NCBI RefSeq assembly: GCF_900411395.1
Contig: NZ_OXCQ01000002.1
Coordinates: forward strand, 62,001-126,000
Origin: Streptococcus sp. 596553
Lineage (GTDB): Bacteria; Bacillota; Bacilli; Lactobacillales; Streptococcaceae
Reading direction: 5' to 3'
Length of the DNA stretch: 64,000 bases
In this document: positions 1 through 7,891 of the stretch, piece by piece
How the letters are laid out: the number at the start of each line of letters is the position of its first letter
Numbering within the stretch: the stretch's first letter is position 1
Made by a program: the position numbers and the translations under genes
Notes under the pieces: model-generated
What the model was told of the DNA's origin: nothing
What the model saw: only the letters and a program-made list of their open reading frames with translations
Database searches by the model: none

Positions 1-545
1 ATCCCCATTCGTCCTAGGACTTTCAAAGCTTCAATTTTCCCTTGTTCATCATGATTATAGAAGATATAGCGTTTAGGATCGATGCGTTCGAGTTCCGCTT
101 TAAACATATAGTTAAAGGTTTTCCCTGTTACCTTATTGACCTCTTTTCCACCTCGAGGTCCTGTTCCAGCCAAGATTAAATGATTGACTAGAGTGGGATT
201 TATTCTGATGATTTCTTGGGCAATCATACCTCCCATAGAAAGGCCAAGAAGATTGATTTTATCGTAATCAAGCGCTTTCACACAGTCAATTGTCTGCTCA
301 GCCATTCCAGGAATCGTCGAAGCAACTTTGCCCTGACTAGCTCCAACACCAGGAAGATCGACTACAATGACATGGTGCTTTTCAGCGATTAAGTCTAATA
401 GTTTTGGATCCCAGTTATCGAGAGTTGCTGCCAAATGGACCAGCATCAGAAGAGGTAGTTTTGATTTACCTTTCCCGAGTTCGCGATAGGCAATTTGGTT
501 TCCTTGGACAGTGATGTATTGATTTTTTGTTGTAAGATATGACAT
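1..545 (-). CDS. Alpha/beta hydrolase (3' end cut by window edge)
   Basis: Reading back from an ATG at 545 gives 181 codons of an alpha/beta-hydrolase fold protein; the C-terminus lies outside the window. The nucleophile elbow GLSMGG is near residue 103, and a strand-plus-VDLPGVGAS segment precedes it, as in this superfamily. Substrate is not predictable; hydrolysis of a small ester or C-C bond is the family norm. The start has a good ribosome binding site (AAGGAAAA). It lies 13 bases after the oxidoreductase stop on the same strand, so the two are probably co-transcribed under the upstream Rrf2 regulator. Function beyond the fold is inference. Confidence 0.88.
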   Translation of the reverse strand, partial: MSYLTTKNQYITVQGNQIAYRELGKGKSKLPLLMLVHLAATLDNWDPKLLDLIAEKHHVIVVDLPGVGASQGKVASTIPGMAEQTIDCVKALDYDKINLLGLSMGGMIAQEIIRINPTLVNHLILAGTGPRGGKEVNKVTGKTFNYMFKAELERIDPKRYIFYNHDEQGKIEALKVLGRMG

Positions 546-558
546 TGTGTTTTCCTTT

Positions 559-1563
559 TTATTTCTTAAAGCTGAGAACTGTTTTACCACGAGAGCGACC
601 ATTAGCGACTTTGTCTAAGGCGCTATTTACCTCTTCAAATGGATAAACTATATCGATAGAGGGTTTGATTTCTAATTTGCTAAAGAGGTCAGCTACCTCT
701 TGTAATTGAGCGCCATTGCTTTCTACAAAGATAAAATGGTAGTGGACACCATATTTTTCCGCCATTTTATCAAATTTGCGACCCGCTAGTCCAAGTAAGA
801 TTTGTTTCCATTTTGGTAGATTCATGCGTTTGGCAAAGGCACCGTTTGGCATGGCACGAAGGGAAACAAGCTGTCCACCTTTTTTCATGATAGACATTTG
901 TTTCTCAGTTTCAGCTCCACCGAGAGTATCGAGGACATAATCTACCTCACTAACAGTCTTTGTATAATCCTCTGTTTTGTAATCGATAAAGCGGTCTGCT
1001 CCTAGGTTCAATACACGCTCAGCGCTATCTCCAGAACCGTTGGTAATGACCTTCAAACCTTTCGCCTTGGCAATCGGAATGGCCATGCCACCGACACCTC
1101 CAGTACCACCAGAAATAAAGATCGTTTTCCCAGCTTGAGCGCCCATGAGGTCAAGAGCCTGCATAATGGTCAAGGCAGTAAGAGGAACAGCAGCAGCTTC
1201 CTCGTCTGATAGATAGTCTGGAACCTTGGCTAAGGCTTGGCTATCGACAGCTAGGTATTCTGCAAAGGCACCAATATGATCAAGTGGCAGACGGCCAAAA
1301 ACTCGGTCTCCTATCTGAAAGTTGTCAACTTGCTTGCCAATGCTTTCAACGATTCCAACGACCTCATTACCAGCAGTTTGAGGAAGTTTGTAAGGAACAA
1401 TCATCTTGACCTCACCACGAGAGATCATGTTATCGAGAGGATTAACCCCGGCTGCGGTGACTTTGATTAAAACTTCTGTGTCTGTAATACTTGGTTTAGC
1501 GACTTCTGTGATGTTCAGTGTGATATTGTTTTTGTTATAAGTAGTGTGTTGTGCGACTTTCAT
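559..1563 (-). CDS. NADP-dependent oxidoreductase, medium-chain dehydrogenase/reductase (quinone oxidoreductase-like)
   Basis: 334-residue MDR-family enzyme. The N-terminal GroES-like domain (about residues 25-130) is followed by a Rossmann fold with the nucleotide loop SGGTGGVGGM at 151-160. The cysteine/histidine ligands of zinc alcohol dehydrogenases are not apparent, so it fits the zinc-independent quinone oxidoreductase branch, which reduces quinones or enals with NAD(P)H in the cytoplasm. A 17-bp palindrome sits 38 bases upstream of the start (1601-1617) and matches one in front of the adjacent Rrf2 gene, so electrophile- or redox-responsive control by that regulator is likely. The actual substrate is unknown. 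Confidence 0.9.
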   Translation of the reverse strand: MKVAQHTTYNKNNITLNITEVAKPSITDTEVLIKVTAAGVNPLDNMISRGEVKMIVPYKLPQTAGNEVVGIVESIGKQVDNFQIGDRVFGRLPLDHIGAFAEYLAVDSQALAKVPDYLSDEEAAAVPLTALTIMQALDLMGAQAGKTIFISGGTGGVGGMAIPIAKAKGLKVITNGSGDSAERVLNLGADRFIDYKTEDYTKTVSEVDYVLDTLGGAETEKQMSIMKKGGQLVSLRAMPNGAFAKRMNLPKWKQILLGLAGRKFDKMAEKYGVHYHFIFVESNGAQLQEVADLFSKLEIKPSIDIVYPFEEVNSALDKVANGRSRGKTVLSFKK

Positions 1564-1600
1564 GTGTTTTCTCTTTTCTTTTTTAATATAATTAAATGAA

Positions 1601-1617
1601 CTTGTATCTAATACAAG
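1601..1617. promoter_or_regulatory. Probable Rrf2 operator upstream of the oxidoreductase
   Basis: CTTGTATCTAATACAAG: two perfect 7-base arms around a 3-base centre. The same motif, with one arm base changed, occurs at 2107-2123 upstream of the Rrf2 regulator. Recurrence only at these two promoters is the evidence for a shared operator; binding is inferred. Confidence 0.7.
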
Positions 1618-1655
1618 TACATATTGTTTTTAGTAAAAACTGACTTGCTATCAAA

Positions 1656-2087
1656 TCAGTTTCGGACTTGTTTGGCTTGTTTATATAGATTGTCAATGAC
1701 ATCTTCTAAAGTTTGATTAGCTAATTCCTTCTCTAATTGAGATTCGGCACTAGCGAAAAGCGGTGAAACTGCTCCTTGGATATGTTTTCCAACGGGACAA
1801 TCGGGATTACTATTTTGATGAACAGGGAATAAACTAATGTGATTGATTTCTTGAGTAGCATAGTAGATCTCTAGTAAAGTCATTTCCTTTGGAGACTTAT
1901 TGAGTTGATAGCCAGTTTTTCCTTGCTGGGAATGAATCAAATCTGCATTTTTCAATAAGGCAATCACTTTTCGAATGTAACTAGCATTGGTCCCGACACT
2001 AGTAGCTAGTGCTTGAGAACTTAAGGTTTCCTTGCTTTCACTAATCATTGTTAAGATATGCAAAGCAACTGAGAATTTTGTATCCAT
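1656..2087 (-). CDS. Rrf2 family transcriptional regulator
   Basis: 143-residue winged-helix protein with the Rrf2 N-terminus (MDTKFSVALHILTMI) and recognition helix around residues 35-50. Iron-sulfur Rrf2 proteins such as IscR carry three cysteines; this one has a single Cys, in NPDCPVG near residue 97. It therefore resembles the non-Fe-S, YwnA/SaiR-like branch that senses thiol stress or electrophiles (family knowledge; the ligand is not shown here). Palindromes at 2107-2123, just upstream of its own start, and at 1601-1617 suggest autorepression and repression of the downstream oxidoreductase-hydrolase pair. Start has an AGGAGC-type ribosome binding site. Confidence 0.92.
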   Translation of the reverse strand: MDTKFSVALHILTMISESKETLSSQALATSVGTNASYIRKVIALLKNADLIHSQQGKTGYQLNKSPKEMTLLEIYYATQEINHISLFPVHQNSNPDCPVGKHIQGAVSPLFASAESQLEKELANQTLEDVIDNLYKQAKQVRN

Positions 2088-2106
2088 CTGAGCTCCTTTT
2101 TATAAA

Positions 2107-2123
2107 CGTGTATCAGATACAAG
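2107..2123. promoter_or_regulatory. Probable Rrf2 autoregulatory operator
   Basis: CGTGTATCAGATACAAG, the 7-3-7 palindrome also seen at 1601-1617, lies 20 bases upstream of the Rrf2 start codon. One arm position differs (C-G-T-G against C-T-T-G). Expected to overlap the regulator's own promoter. Confidence 0.65.
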
Positions 2124-2274
2124 AACAAGTATATCAAAAATAAAAAGAAAAGCAAGACTTTTGTTTTAAATTTTTTAAAATTTTAAGTGCAATCAGATTA
2201 GAGCTGTCTGGAAAGGGTGTTCACAAAATTATATCTTTAATATCCATTGGTTGACCAAAAGTAGAACAGATATG

Positions 2275-2302
2275 CAAAAAAGCCCTATATTATAAGACTT
2301 TT
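2275..2302 (-). terminator. Intrinsic terminator of the tRNA-Lys/6S unit
   Basis: On the minus strand AAAAGTC, a loop of about 11 bases, then GGCTTTT followed by more T. It lies 16 bases past the tRNA 3' end. The stem is weak and includes one G-T pair. Confidence 0.5.
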
Positions 2303-2317
2303 CCTGTTGTATTTAGA

Positions 2318-2390
2318 TGCCCCCTACAGGGATCGAACCTGTGACCCACGGATTAAGAGTCCGCTGCTCTGCCAGCTGAGCTAAGGAGGC
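2318..2390 (-). tRNA. tRNA-Lys (anticodon CTT)
   Basis: 73-nt cloverleaf on the minus strand. The acceptor arms GCCTCCT and AGGGGGC pair with one G-T, the discriminator base is A, and CCA is not encoded. The anticodon stem GCGGA/TCCGT encloses loop CTCTTAA, giving anticodon CTT, which reads AAG lysine codons. The T-arm ACAGG-TTCGATC-CCTGT is canonical. It begins only 4 bases after the T-run that ends the 6S RNA gene, so both RNAs may be made as one transcript and processed. Confidence 0.97.
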
Positions 2391-2393
2391 GAA

Positions 2394-2591
2394 GAAAAAA
2401 GCTGTATTGGTGCCGAAACTTCACGGTTTGTATTGAACCCGCGCAATTAAGCAGGTGGGCAACTCGCTCTAACTGAAGCTGTTTCCGTGTGAGACGGCCT
2501 ACATGCTGTTAGAAGACTTTTGTTTCCCTAATAATACAAAAAATAGTCGGTCAACACTTAAGTGTGAAGTCGTACACCACAGCGTTTCTAT
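2394..2591 (-). ncRNA. ssrS: 6S RNA
   Basis: About 198 nt on the minus strand. Its ends pair into a closing rod typical of 6S RNA: GCTGT with ACAGC, GGTG with CACC, and ACTTCAC with GTGAAGT, separated by internal loops. Further irregular helices flank a long central region. A promoter sits immediately upstream (2598-2625) and the RNA ends in a T-run (2394-2400). Adjacency to rarA matches the common Firmicutes arrangement, for example beside yrvN in Bacillus subtilis. 6S RNA mimics an open promoter and binds sigma-A RNA polymerase in stationary phase. Ends are estimated from promoter and T-run. Confidence 0.85.
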
Positions 2592-2597
2592 GTTTAT

Positions 2598-2625
2598 ATG
2601 ATACCACTTTTTCAAAAAAAATCAA
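2598..2625 (-). promoter_or_regulatory. 6S RNA promoter
   Basis: Minus-strand TTGATT (-35, 2620-2625), 16-base spacer, TATCAT (-10, 2598-2603), placing the start near 2591 at the 5' end of the paired 6S rod. Confidence 0.65.
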
Positions 2626-2654
2626 GAGGAAAGTGCAATTTTTTGAAAAGGATT

Positions 2655-3926
2655 TCAGATTTTTCGCAAACGGTCGATGGCTTCCTTTCTTTGAGCCAAA
2701 GCCCGTTCATATTTACCAGTATCTTCTGCTTGGAAATAGTGATGATTACGAATTTTTTCTGGTAGATAGTCTTGCTTGACCCAATTTCCAGGATAGTTGT
2801 GTGGATAGAGATAGTCTTGGGCATTCCCCAGTTCCTTGCTTCCGCTGTAGTGCCCATCACGCAGGTGTCGCGGAATAGGCAAGTGCCCTGATGTTTTGAG
2901 GTCAGCAAGTGCCTTATCCATAGCTACATAGGCTGAGTTGGATTTTGGAGAAAGTGCCAAATCAATGACGACATTGGCAATGAGAATGCGGGCTTCTGGG
3001 AAACCAATCTTTTGGGCGGCATCCAGAGCAGTCACGGTATGAATCTGGGCTTCAGGATTGGCTAAACCGATATCTTCATAGGCGATAACAGTCAAGCGAC
3101 GAGCGAGACTAGGTAAATCACCAGCCTCAATCAAGCGGGCAGCATAGTGGAGACTGGCATCCACATCCGAGCCACGGATAGACTTTTGCAGGGCTGAGAG
3201 AACATCATAGTGGCCATCTCCATCCTTATCCATAGTGATGTAGCTTCGCTGTAGGCTATTTTCCATGATGTCGAGGGTGATATGGCGGATGCCCTCGTCA
3301 TTCTCAGGGGTAGAAAGAACAGCCAAGTCCAATGAGTTGAAAGCAGAGCGCAGGTCTCCGTTTGTAGAGGTTGCGATGAACTCCAGCGCATCCTCATCTA
3401 GTCCTACTGGAAAATCAAAACCACGCTCAGGGTTACTTAGAGCTATCTGCAGGGCCTCTTTGACGTCTTGGTTAGACAGAGGTTCCAACTCAAAAATTTG
3501 AACACGGCTACGAATGGCAGGGGTGACAGAGAAGAAAGGATTTTCAGTCGTAGCCCCAATCATGATGACCAGACCGCTTTCCAAGAGGGGAAGGAGAAAG
3601 TCTTGCTTGGTCTTGTCAAGACGATGAATCTCATCTAGTAATAGGACGAGACCACCAGAAAATTTAGCCTCTTCGGCAATTTCTTGTAGTCGTTTTTTAC
3701 TATCAACAGTGGCATTAAAGGTACGAAAGGCATACTTAGTAGTTCCAGCGATGGCAGAGGCAATACTGGTCTTGCCGATTCCTGGAGGTCCATAGAGAAT
3801 CATGGAGGACAGACGATTGGCTTCCACCATGCGGCGGATAATTTTTCCAGGGCCGACCAGATGCTCCTGACCGATGACCTGGTCGATTGTTTTAGGGCGC
3901 ATGCGAAGCGCGAGATTGTCTGGCAT
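2655..3926 (-). CDS. rarA: Replication-associated recombination protein A (RarA/MgsA), AAA+ ATPase
   Basis: 423 residues, the normal length for the family. Walker A GPPGIGKT at 46-53, Walker B LLLDEIH at 95-101, and sensor motif GATTENP follow in order. The C-terminal half is the clamp-loader-like helical and tetramerisation region. RarA acts at stalled replication forks with SSB and the recombination machinery in the cytoplasm. The start has an AAGGA site. Its stop is followed within 30 bases by the 6S RNA promoter on the same strand, the conserved rarA-6S neighbourhood. Confidence 0.97.
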   Translation of the reverse strand: MPDNLALRMRPKTIDQVIGQEHLVGPGKIIRRMVEANRLSSMILYGPPGIGKTSIASAIAGTTKYAFRTFNATVDSKKRLQEIAEEAKFSGGLVLLLDEIHRLDKTKQDFLLPLLESGLVIMIGATTENPFFSVTPAIRSRVQIFELEPLSNQDVKEALQIALSNPERGFDFPVGLDEDALEFIATSTNGDLRSAFNSLDLAVLSTPENDEGIRHITLDIMENSLQRSYITMDKDGDGHYDVLSALQKSIRGSDVDASLHYAARLIEAGDLPSLARRLTVIAYEDIGLANPEAQIHTVTALDAAQKIGFPEARILIANVVIDLALSPKSNSAYVAMDKALADLKTSGHLPIPRHLRDGHYSGSKELGNAQDYLYPHNYPGNWVKQDYLPEKIRNHHYFQAEDTGKYERALAQRKEAIDRLRKI

Positions 3927-4041
3927 AGCAGTCCTTTCTAACGTGGATTTTCTGATGTATATGTGGTAAGATGGTAGTATCTATTTTAGCATATTTCCGA
4001 GCAATCGGGGCGATTAAAGAGTCGCATAGAAAGAGGACAAA

Positions 4042-4512
4042 ATGGCAACATACGGATTTTTAGATGTTTTAGAGGAAGAGTTGGACAAGAATTTTCCCTT
4101 TGACTTTGAGATTAGTTGGGACAAGCGCAATCACGCGGTAGAAGTGAGTTTTCTATTGGAAGCGCAAAACTCTAAAGGTGTGGAGATGGTGGATGAAGAT
4201 GGAGAGGTTTCATCAGATGACATTCTCTTTGAAGAAGCAGTCCTTTTCTACAATCCTGCCAAGTCAACCGTCAATGAGGAAGACTATTTGACGGTCATTC
4301 CTTACTTACCTAAAAAAGGCTTTTCTCGCGAATTTTTAGCTTATTTTACGCTATTCCTTAAAGATACTGCCGAGGTTGGGCTGGATGCCCTCATGGACTT
4401 TTTGGAAGACCCAGAAGCAGAAGAATTCGTCATGGAATGGAACCAAGAAGTCTTTGAAGAAGGAAAAGTTGGCTTGGAAGAAGGAGAGTTTTATCCTTAT
4501 CCGAGATACTAG
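4042..4512 (+). CDS. DUF3013 family protein
   Basis: 156 residues, acidic (many Asp/Glu), no signal peptide or membrane segment. The sequence and length match the DUF3013 family found mainly in streptococci and lactococci, whose function is unknown. It is the first gene of a forward run into an M50 peptidase, a NUDIX hydrolase and ribosome-related methyltransferases, with a 16-base gap to the next start codon. The start has an AGAAAGAGGA site. Cytoplasmic location is inferred from the lack of targeting signals. Confidence 0.85.
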   Translation: MATYGFLDVLEEELDKNFPFDFEISWDKRNHAVEVSFLLEAQNSKGVEMVDEDGEVSSDDILFEEAVLFYNPAKSTVNEEDYLTVIPYLPKKGFSREFLAYFTLFLKDTAEVGLDALMDFLEDPEAEEFVMEWNQEVFEEGKVGLEEGEFYPYPRY

Positions 4513-4530
4513 GAGTTGGTTGGAGATTTT

Positions 4531-5598
4531 ATGAAGAAAATTGGGATTTATTTGGTTTATGTGCTAGCTGTTGTCTTTATTATGCTGGCTTGTGCTTGTG
4601 GAACAATCGCATTTGCAGAGCTGGGATATTCCGCAGTTTTAGTCTTTACTTTTGGTTATGCATTTGCTCTTCTAAGCATGTATTTAATCTTTATTCTTCA
4701 TGAGTTGGGTCATGCATTTTGCGGTTACCTGACAGGCTATCGCCTGGTGGCTTTTGGATTAGGAAACTTTCTTTTGACCAAAAAGTCAGGCAAGTTTCAT
4801 CTGAGTCGAACAGCCGTTCTGAAAAATGTTGGTGCTCAGTATATTGGATTAAAAGAAGATGAAAGTGATCAAAGAATCATCATGATGCTTTCAGGAGGCT
4901 TGATGGTTCATCTTGGTTTGATTTTATTGGCGATATTGTTTGGATTTTTGACAAAAAGCTGGTATTTTGCTGGTACTTGGATTTTTCTTAATTTGTCTTT
5001 CTTCCTAAACAACGCTTTGCCAGTCGACATTACCGATGGAGCGAAAATCTGGGAATTGTTACAACACCCTGAAAATACCAAATACGCTTACTTGGTGTTG
5101 AGGCATTCTGCTCAAACTTTGCTGGCTCCTCAAGAATATGATTTAAAAGACTTTATCATGCCTGTTGATGAGGAGGTGAGAGGGAGTTTTGCAGAAAGTG
5201 TTCAGACTCTTCAGGGGTTGGTATTCATATTGGATGATAATATAGAACTTGCAAAGCAACAGTTTCAGTCTGTGTTAGAGAAAACAGATAATTCAATGTC
5301 TAAAACTATTTCTCAAATATACCTTCTTCAAGTTGCTCTGATGGAAGGAGATAATAAGAAAGCGGAAGAATATGCAAGTATTCGAGGGGTCAAATCCTTT
5401 TTATCTATAAAAACAGCAGATATGCAGGTCATTCAAGCTTGGTATCAATTTAAGGTAAAGAAAGATGTAGTTCAAACTCACAAGGCTATGAAGATTGCTA
5501 GACGTAAAATGAATAGCAGTCGGATGTTACGGGATGAGAAAATCTATTATCAAAACTGGTTAGCCGAGCTGGAAAAGGAATTAACCGAAGGAGTCTAA
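4531..5598 (+). CDS. M50 family metallopeptidase (site-2-protease-like membrane protein)
   Basis: 355 residues from ATG 4531, preferred because GGAG stands 5 bases upstream; an in-frame TTG at 4516 is the alternative. Membrane segments cover roughly 5-28, 32-56, 118-142 and 148-165. The zinc motif HELGH (57-61) lies at the end of segment two, and the third-ligand motif NALPVDITDG (161-170) follows the last segment, as in M50 peptidases. A soluble C-terminal region of about 190 residues looks helical and TPR-like. Intramembrane or membrane-proximal proteolysis is inferred; the substrate is unknown. Its stop is one base before the NUDIX start, so translation is probably coupled. Confidence 0.85.
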   Translation: MKKIGIYLVYVLAVVFIMLACACGTIAFAELGYSAVLVFTFGYAFALLSMYLIFILHELGHAFCGYLTGYRLVAFGLGNFLLTKKSGKFHLSRTAVLKNVGAQYIGLKEDESDQRIIMMLSGGLMVHLGLILLAILFGFLTKSWYFAGTWIFLNLSFFLNNALPVDITDGAKIWELLQHPENTKYAYLVLRHSAQTLLAPQEYDLKDFIMPVDEEVRGSFAESVQTLQGLVFILDDNIELAKQQFQSVLEKTDNSMSKTISQIYLLQVALMEGDNKKAEEYASIRGVKSFLSIKTADMQVIQAWYQFKVKKDVVQTHKAMKIARRKMNSSRMLRDEKIYYQNWLAELEKELTEGV

Positions 5599-5599
5599 T

Positions 5600-6025
5600 A
5601 TGGAAATAGAAATTTCTGATTTCACAGGCTGTAAGATTGCTTTGTTTTGTGGGGATAAGCTTCTGACTATCTTACGCGATGATAAGGCAAGCATTCCCTG
5701 GCCCAATATGTGGGAACTGCCCGGTGGGGGACGCGAGGGGGATGAAAGTCCTTTTGAGTGCGTGGCGCGTGAAGTTTATGAAGAACTGGGAATTCATCTG
5801 ACTGAGGATTGTCTGCTATGGAGTAAGGTTTATCCAAGTATGCTTTTTGCGGATAAACAATCTGTATTTCTAGTCGGTCTGTTGACACAGGCCCAGTTTG
5901 ACAAGATTGTCTTTGGAGATGAGGGACAGGGTTATCAGTTAATGAATGTCGAGGAATTTCTTAGTTCCAGTCAAGTTGTACCTCAGTTGCAAGAAAGGGT
6001 GAGAGATTATATGGAGGAAGTTTGA
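5600..6025 (+). CDS. NUDIX hydrolase
   Basis: 141 residues with a complete Nudix box at 43-65: G43, E49, then REVYEELGI at 57-65, supplying the metal-binding glutamates. NUDIX enzymes cleave nucleoside diphosphates linked to another moiety. The surrounding sequence (PWPNMWELPGGGREG) fits the MutT-like group, but substrate preference cannot be read from sequence. It follows the M50 gene by one base and precedes the GIY-YIG gene by three, so it sits inside a tight operon. Confidence 0.93.
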   Translation: MEIEISDFTGCKIALFCGDKLLTILRDDKASIPWPNMWELPGGGREGDESPFECVAREVYEELGIHLTEDCLLWSKVYPSMLFADKQSVFLVGLLTQAQFDKIVFGDEGQGYQLMNVEEFLSSSQVVPQLQERVRDYMEEV

Positions 6026-6028
6026 TAA

Positions 6029-6925
6029 ATGGAAAAGCGAAGCAAAAATATCAATATGTTTCTCATGGATGGTGAAGTGACTGGAAAAATAAAATGTACT
6101 TTGTCAAATTGGACGGGAGTGATTTACAAAATACCTCGTATTCAGTTGGGAGATTTGAAGTCACGTGATGAAATGAAACAAAGTGGTATTTATTTCTTAT
6201 TTGGTCGAGATGAAGATAAGCAGAAAGATATGACCTATATTGGTCAGGCGACAACTCGGAAAAATGGTGAAGGGGTATTGTTGCGAATTCAAGAGCATAC
6301 CCGTGATACTCATGCAGATTATTTTAATGATGTCATCATTCTAACAACTCAAAATAATTCTTTCGGTCCAACAGAAATTAGCTATTTGGAAAATAAATTT
6401 ACTCAACTTGCTAAAGAAGCTGGTCGCTACATTGTGAAAAATGGGAATGATCCAAATCCTGGTAATGTAACTGAGGAAAAGGAATCTGAACTGGATGAAA
6501 TTATTGAAAATACGCTTATGATTATTGGAACTTTAGGTTATCGTGTTTTTGTTCCGATGACAAAGAAAGTTAGTCAAGATTTGATTGATAATCATTCCAC
6601 TTATCTTTATTTAAAGCGTAAAACTAAGAAATCTAACAAAGTAATAGAAGCAACTTGTGAACAGACAACTGAAGGTTTTGTTGTTTTAGAAGGAAGTCAA
6701 GTAGAAATAATGGATTCTCCAAGCCTCCCAGCAAGTTTAAAAGAAATGCGTCAGAATTTAATAGCTTCACAGGTCATTCAAGATGGAGTGTTGAAAGAAA
6801 AACAACTCTTTTCTAGCCCTTCTTATGCAGCGGCTTTTTTGCTGGGTTTGCAAACGAACGGTCGAACTGATTGGAAAAATCAGGATGGAAGAACTTTAAA
6901 AGAATTGGAAGAATTAATAGATTGA
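6029..6925 (+). CDS. GIY-YIG nuclease family protein with C-terminal DUF4357
   Basis: 298 residues. The GIY-YIG core is visible in order: GIY at 53-55, YIG at 70-72, an arginine in LLRIQEH near 86, and a candidate metal-binding glutamate in YLENKF near 121. The C-terminus (about 225-290, with SYAAAFLLG and GRTDWKNQDG) matches DUF4357, a domain often paired with restriction or nuclease proteins. The gene is more A+T-rich than prmA next door and lies between NUDIX and prmA in an otherwise housekeeping run, which suggests acquisition. DNA cleavage or a defence role is inferred from domains only. Confidence 0.85.
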   Translation: MEKRSKNINMFLMDGEVTGKIKCTLSNWTGVIYKIPRIQLGDLKSRDEMKQSGIYFLFGRDEDKQKDMTYIGQATTRKNGEGVLLRIQEHTRDTHADYFNDVIILTTQNNSFGPTEISYLENKFTQLAKEAGRYIVKNGNDPNPGNVTEEKESELDEIIENTLMIIGTLGYRVFVPMTKKVSQDLIDNHSTYLYLKRKTKKSNKVIEATCEQTTEGFVVLEGSQVEIMDSPSLPASLKEMRQNLIASQVIQDGVLKEKQLFSSPSYAAAFLLGLQTNGRTDWKNQDGRTLKELEELID

Positions 6926-6939
6926 TAAGGAAAAATTAA

Positions 6940-7890
6940 ATGGAAACATGGCAAGAGTTAAAAGTTACGGTTAAGCGTGAGGGGGAGGAGTTGGTTTCCA
7001 ACCTCTTGATTGAGCTGGGAGCTCAAGGAGTCGCAATCGAAGACAGTATGGACTATGTGGGGAATGTGGATCGTTTTGGTGAAATTTTCCCAGAGATTGA
7101 GCAACAAGAAGAAATCGTAGTGACAGCCTATTACCCTGATACGGTTGATATAGCAACGGTTGAGGCAGACTTGCAGGCTCGCTTAGCAGAATTGGCAGAT
7201 TTTATGGATTTGGGTGAGGTCAAGATGGGGACAACTGCCTTGGCTGAGGAAGACTGGGCAGACAACTGGAAGAAATACTATGAACCAGCTCGTATCACTC
7301 ATGATTTGACCATCGTGCCATCTTGGACAGACTACGAGGCGACTGCGGGAGAGAAGATTATCAAGCTGGATCCAGGTATGGCTTTTGGTACGGGGACCCA
7401 TCCAACCACTAAGATGAGCCTCTTTGCCTTGGAGCAGGTCCTTCGTGGTGGCGAAACGGTGCTAGATGTGGGGACTGGTTCAGGGGTTCTCTCTATTGCC
7501 AGCTCGCTTCTGGGTGCTAAGGAAATTTTCGCCTACGACCTAGATGATGTGGCGGTTCGTGTGGCTCAGGAAAATATTGAGCTAAACCCTGGTATGGAAA
7601 ACATCCATGTAGCAGCAGGAGACTTGCTTAAGGGAGTTGAGATTGAGGCAGATGTGATTGTAGCTAATATCTTGGCGGATATCCTCGTTCATCTGACGGA
7701 TGATGCTTATCGCTTGGTCAAGGATGAAGGCTACCTGATCATGAGTGGCATTATCAAGGACAAGTGGGACATGGTGCGCGAGTCGGCTGAGTCAGCTGGA
7801 TTTTTCCTTGAAACCCACATGATTCAAGGGGAATGGAATGCCTGTGTCTTTAAGAAAACCAAGGATATTTCCGGTGTGATTGGAGGCTAG
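6940..7890 (+). CDS. prmA: Ribosomal protein L11 methyltransferase
   Basis: 316 residues, full length. The N-terminal substrate-recognition region is followed by the SAM-binding Rossmann domain: GTGTHPTT at 150-157, [12 protein letters not shown] at 174-185, and the catalytic-domain segment [11 protein letters not shown]. PrmA trimethylates several amino groups of L11 on or off the ribosome. The stop overlaps the ribosome binding site of rsmE, and this prmA-rsmE pairing is widely conserved in Firmicutes. Confidence 0.97.
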   Translation: METWQELKVTVKREGEELVSNLLIELGAQGVAIEDSMDYVGNVDRFGEIFPEIEQQEEIVVTAYYPDTVDIATVEADLQARLAELADFMDLGEVKMGTTALAEEDWADNWKKYYEPARITHDLTIVPSWTDYEATAGEKIIKLDPGMAFGTGTHPTTKMSLFALEQVLRGGETVLDVGTGSGVLSIASSLLGAKEIFAYDLDDVAVRVAQENIELNPGMENIHVAAGDLLKGVEIEADVIVANILADILVHLTDDAYRLVKDEGYLIMSGIIKDKWDMVRESAESAGFFLETHMIQGEWNACVFKKTKDISGVIGG

Positions 7891-7891
7891 C

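Noticed and set aside
4516-4530. TTG start for the M50 peptidase
   Set aside because: ATG 4531 has GGAG at proper spacing, while TTG 4516 overlaps the preceding stop region without a binding site.
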